Source: Tetragonia tetragonoides (taxonomy: Eukaryota; Streptophyta; Magnoliopsida; Caryophyllales; Aizoaceae). Taken from it: a stretch of DNA of 64,000 bases. Of this stretch, positions 61,296-64,000 are shown one piece after another. A program made the position numbers and the translations under genes. The notes beneath the pieces are model-generated. The model saw nothing but the letters and a program-made list of their open reading frames with translations, was not told the origin of the DNA and did not search any database. Within the stretch, counting starts at the first letter, position 1, and every line of letters starts with the position of its first letter. The stretch lies in the NCBI GenBank assembly GCA_038025085.1, contig CM076147.1:5871501-5935500 (forward strand), written 5' to 3'.

Positions 61296-61735
61296 TCGTA
61301 CGAAGCGGCCTCAATGTGAGGTTCTCTCTAATTACCAAGCATGACGGCAATGTTTATGTCATGCTTCACTATAAAGAGGGTCTCACCTTGAGCCGGCCTC
61401 AAATGAGACCTTTTGTATGTGGATTGTTTCAAATAATTTGAAAACAAGTTTTTGCGTAAACAAACACAAAAACTTGTATAAGACATTCTTATTATATAGC
61501 ATTTGGCGAGACGAGTTTAATGAAACAAGGTCATTATTTATAACAAGTGACGGCCCCTGTATATCTAAATATTGACCATTTTCAATAAAATAAGTCTTGT
61601 ATGAGGCCGCCTCACCTTGAGGCTACCTCTATATACAAGCATGACGTCGGCATGACAACATACTTGTATGAGAGGCCTCACCTTGTAGCCGCCTCATACG
61701 AGATTTTGTGTTTTTAATATTAGTCGGTTTCATAC
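61296..61735. repeat. Fold-back repeats with GAGGCGGCCTCA-type arms
   Basis: Two neighbouring structures: 61310-61425 (AAGCATGAC...GTCATGCTT inside CGGCCTCA arms) and 61600-61730 (CTTGTATGAGGCCGCCTCACC, and later TACTTGTATGAGAGGCCTCACC). They are small palindromic repeat elements related to the one at about 58070. Confidence 0.55.
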
Positions 61736-62223
61736 AAGACTTGCTCGACATTCTATTACCACTCCAGAAAATAATATATTCGTATATAACATTGTTTTTT
61801 TTTATGTGAGAAAATTTGATTCACACTTAAGGACAAAGAAAAAAGAAAATCGAAGGAAGATCAAATACCTTACCTTGTTTTGAACACTTTCAAATCATGA
61901 AAAGGGTTCATTGTCTCTAAAGAGATCAAACAATAGTTCTTGTAAGCCATCAAAGCCCCACATATTGATCATGTATCCTTGACATGCAAATTGCAATGTG
62001 AAAGAAATATATCCAACAGTAGGAGTAACTTTTCATAGTCTTCCTTTTAAACTTTGAAAACACATCTTCTCCATTTTAACTTATAAATTAATTCATGTGA
62101 AATGGAATATTTTCCGAGGATATATACTTCTTTGAAGAATATCTTTTCCTATTTTGACAAGAAAGGAAAAAATATATTTTATCTGAAACATACAGCTAAT
62201 TTAACCTCTCTAGGAGTCAGGAC

Positions 62224-62854
62224 TAGAGGTGGCAATCGGGCGGATCGGATCGGGTTTGGGTCGGGTCTTTTTGGTTTCGGGTTATTACGGGTTCGGGTTA
62301 TATCGGGTCAGAAGAGTAATTGAGTCGGGTTGGGTCGAGTCGGATTGATTCGGGTTTATGCTGATGTTGGGTTACGGGTCAACGCGGGTCGGGTTAGTTC
62401 GGGTTTCGGTTAAGCCGGATTCGGATTAGTTCGGATTTCGGGTCATTTCATGTCAAATTTAATTCATGTTTCAGAGTATACAAAGTCGAAAATAATGTGA
62501 AAAACTCAATTTTATATGAAATTTTTCAATAATATGGACTACATGTGTATTTAGTTAGTAATTTTTCAATCATTATGAATATAATGTCATTATAAGTCGC
62601 ATATATTCGGGTTTCGGGTTCATCTCGGTTTCGGGTAATTTCGGGTCGGGTGTTATCGATTTCGGGTCAATTCGGAGAACATGTGTTATCGATTTCGGGT
62701 CAATTCGGAGAATGGGTGTTGTCGGGTGTCGGGTTGGACCAGGTCGGGTCGGTTTCGGATAATGATAATTGATACATTTTCGGGTGTCGGGCGGATTCAA
62801 TATCGGATGAATCAGGTCGGTTATCTCGGGTTGGGTCGGCTTTTACCAGCTATA
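62224..62854. mobile_element. Nonautonomous hAT-like element with TCGGGTT-rich interior
   Basis: A 631-bp element whose ends read TAGAGGTGGCAATCGGG and, reversed, TATAGCTGGTAAAAGCC. The 8-bp flanks GTCAGGAC (62216-62223) and GTTAGGAC (62855-62862) differ at one base. The interior is built of CGGGTT/TTCGGGT words and matches the element at 25399-25913. Confidence 0.8.
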
Positions 62855-62862
62855 GTTAGGAC

Positions 62863-63425
62863 TCATTAAATGCATCAGCAAAATGTCAGATTACGTTATG
62901 AACCCACTTTTAATTTAATTCAACACAACAAAAAAAAAATAGAATTCAACACAAAACAAGCAGATTAAGCAAAATCTTACCAATATCTGCACCTTCTTCC
63001 CAAACAGCACCACCTTCCTTCCATTATCAGACTTTTTCAAGAACAAACAAAACAAACCAAAAAATAAAAACTAAACTTGTACACCCTCACATCTCTTTTC
63101 TCTCTCCTCGTCACGTATCTAACAGAATAGCAACACAAAATTATATTTGCCTCCCATCTATCATAAGTTCATAACCAGCAATAAAAATCACCACAATTCA
63201 TTTCCCAAATTTGATCCCCATTGTTGTTTCTTAGTTTTTCCCATTTTTCCCGGTTACCGGCTGAAACCTCTACCGGCCGGAACCGTAGATATAATGATGT
63301 AACCACCGGCATCACCACCTCCATCTTCAGAAAAAGAAAAAAAAGAAGTTAATATCGGAAAACTCTAGAGAAAGAACTATAGATGATCCGTTCCGATATT
63401 GTTTGAGTTTATTGTGATAAGGGGG
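62863..63425 (+). promoter_or_regulatory. Presumed promoter and 5' UTR of the phospholipase D gene
   Basis: A pyrimidine patch CTCTTTTCTCTCTCCTCGTC at about 63091-63110 is typical of plant core promoters. GC content rises towards the gene. An in-frame TGA at 63384 precedes the chosen start. An out-of-frame ATG at 63383 could begin a short upstream frame. Confidence 0.4.
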
Positions 63426-64000
63426 ATGGAACCGGTGATATATTTGCACGGGGATCTAGACCTGTACATTGTAGAGGCCAAATGTCTACCGAACATGGAC
63501 CTCTTTTTGGAGCGTTTCCGCGGTATTTTCGCCTCAGTGCGAGCCCCATTTACCCGCCATAGACACAACAAACAAACCCGCCAAATCCACCATAGTAACA
63601 GCGACAATAGCGCTTCTGCGAGCACCAGCGGGGCCCACCTCCACGGCAAAATCATCACAAGCGACCCTTACGTAACGGTCAGCTTAAGCGGGGCTATAGT
63701 GGCGCGTACACGTGTCATCCCGAATTCGCAGAGTCCCCGGTGGGACGAGCATTTCACGGTGGCGCTGGCTCATCCGGTGGCCATTATCGAGTTTCTTGTA
63801 AAAGATGATGACATGTTTGGGGCGGATATGATTGGGATTGCTACGATTCCGGCTTCGGCGATTTCACATGGCGAGGAGATTGACGACTGGTTCCCCATCG
63901 TTGGACCAGGTGGAAAGCCGCCTAAACCTGGCGCGGCTATCCACCTGCGCCTCCGGTTCATTCCCTGTGTCGGAAATCCCAAGTATGGGAGTAGCATCGC
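63426..64000 (+). CDS. PLDDELTA: Phospholipase D, delta type, N-terminal C2 domain (3' part outside window)
   Basis: The frame is open from an ATG at 63426 to the window edge, 191 codons. It starts MEPVIYLHGDLDLYIVEAK and continues CLPNMDLFLERFRG, a basic/Ser-rich linker, KIITSDPYVTVSL, ARTRVIPNSQSPRWDEHF, EFLVKDDDMFGADMIG and DDWFPIVGPGGKPPKPG. This is the Ca2+- and lipid-binding C2 domain of plant PLDs, with the Asp cluster in SDPY and KDDD; the YLHGDLDL start and GKPPKP loop favour the delta class. PLD delta hydrolyses phospholipids to phosphatidic acid at the plasma membrane in drought, freezing and oxidative stress. The two HKD catalytic motifs lie beyond the edge. The linker (about residues 44-75) is His/Asn/Ser-rich. 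No lesion is seen. Codons are much more GC-rich than the flanks. Confidence 0.9.
   Translation, partial: MEPVIYLHGDLDLYIVEAKCLPNMDLFLERFRGIFASVRAPFTRHRHNKQTRQIHHSNSDNSASASTSGAHLHGKIITSDPYVTVSLSGAIVARTRVIPNSQSPRWDEHFTVALAHPVAIIEFLVKDDDMFGADMIGIATIPASAISHGEEIDDWFPIVGPGGKPPKPGAAIHLRLRFIPCVGNPKYGSSI

Overview
This is plant nuclear DNA. Genes have GT-AG introns, the protein families are plant-specific (DUF26 receptor kinases, a G-type lectin receptor kinase, a C2-type phospholipase D, the plant mobile domain), and most of the window is transposable elements. The mix suggests a eudicot, possibly Caryophyllales, but I cannot name the species.

Layout. (1) 1-15.8 kb is a same-strand tandem array of three cysteine-rich receptor-like kinases (CRKs). 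CRK-A enters from the left edge with its four kinase exons intact. CRK-B is a pseudogene broken by an RTE LINE in intron 1, an LTR element in its last exon, two frameshifts and a lost splice acceptor; it also carries a Stowaway MITE in intron 6. CRK-C is complete: seven exons whose lengths join to 698 codons without a break. (2) 18.2-20.5 kb is an intronless G-type lectin receptor kinase of the non-RD class. (3) 20.5-28.7 kb holds a degenerate tandem duplication, an hAT transposase remnant, hAT-like and Harbinger-like MITEs and a small tandem array. (4) 28.8-45.6 kb is a long-TIR DNA element carrying a 15.5-kb Ty3/gypsy (Tat-like) retrotransposon. The retrotransposon carries an antisense, intron-containing plant-mobile-domain gene downstream of its integrase. 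(5) 46.0-47.9 kb is a 5'-truncated L1 LINE. (6) 48.4-57.35 kb looks like an older long-TIR element holding a 7.2-kb Ty1/copia element and an hAT MITE. (7) 58.7-62.9 kb has a Helitron-like element, two hAT-type nonautonomous elements and fold-back repeats. (8) At the right edge a phospholipase D delta-type gene begins and runs off the window.

Likely functional host genes are CRK-A (partial view), CRK-C, the lectin receptor kinase and the PLD. The first three are receptor kinases of types used in pathogen and stress perception; PLD delta makes phosphatidic acid in stress signalling. They are neighbours, not an operon. The most unusual item is the antisense plant-mobile-domain gene with its own intron inside the Tat-like element. 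The best-resolved history is the stepwise decay of CRK-B. Many element boundaries are supported by target-site duplications (TSDs) read directly from the sequence.
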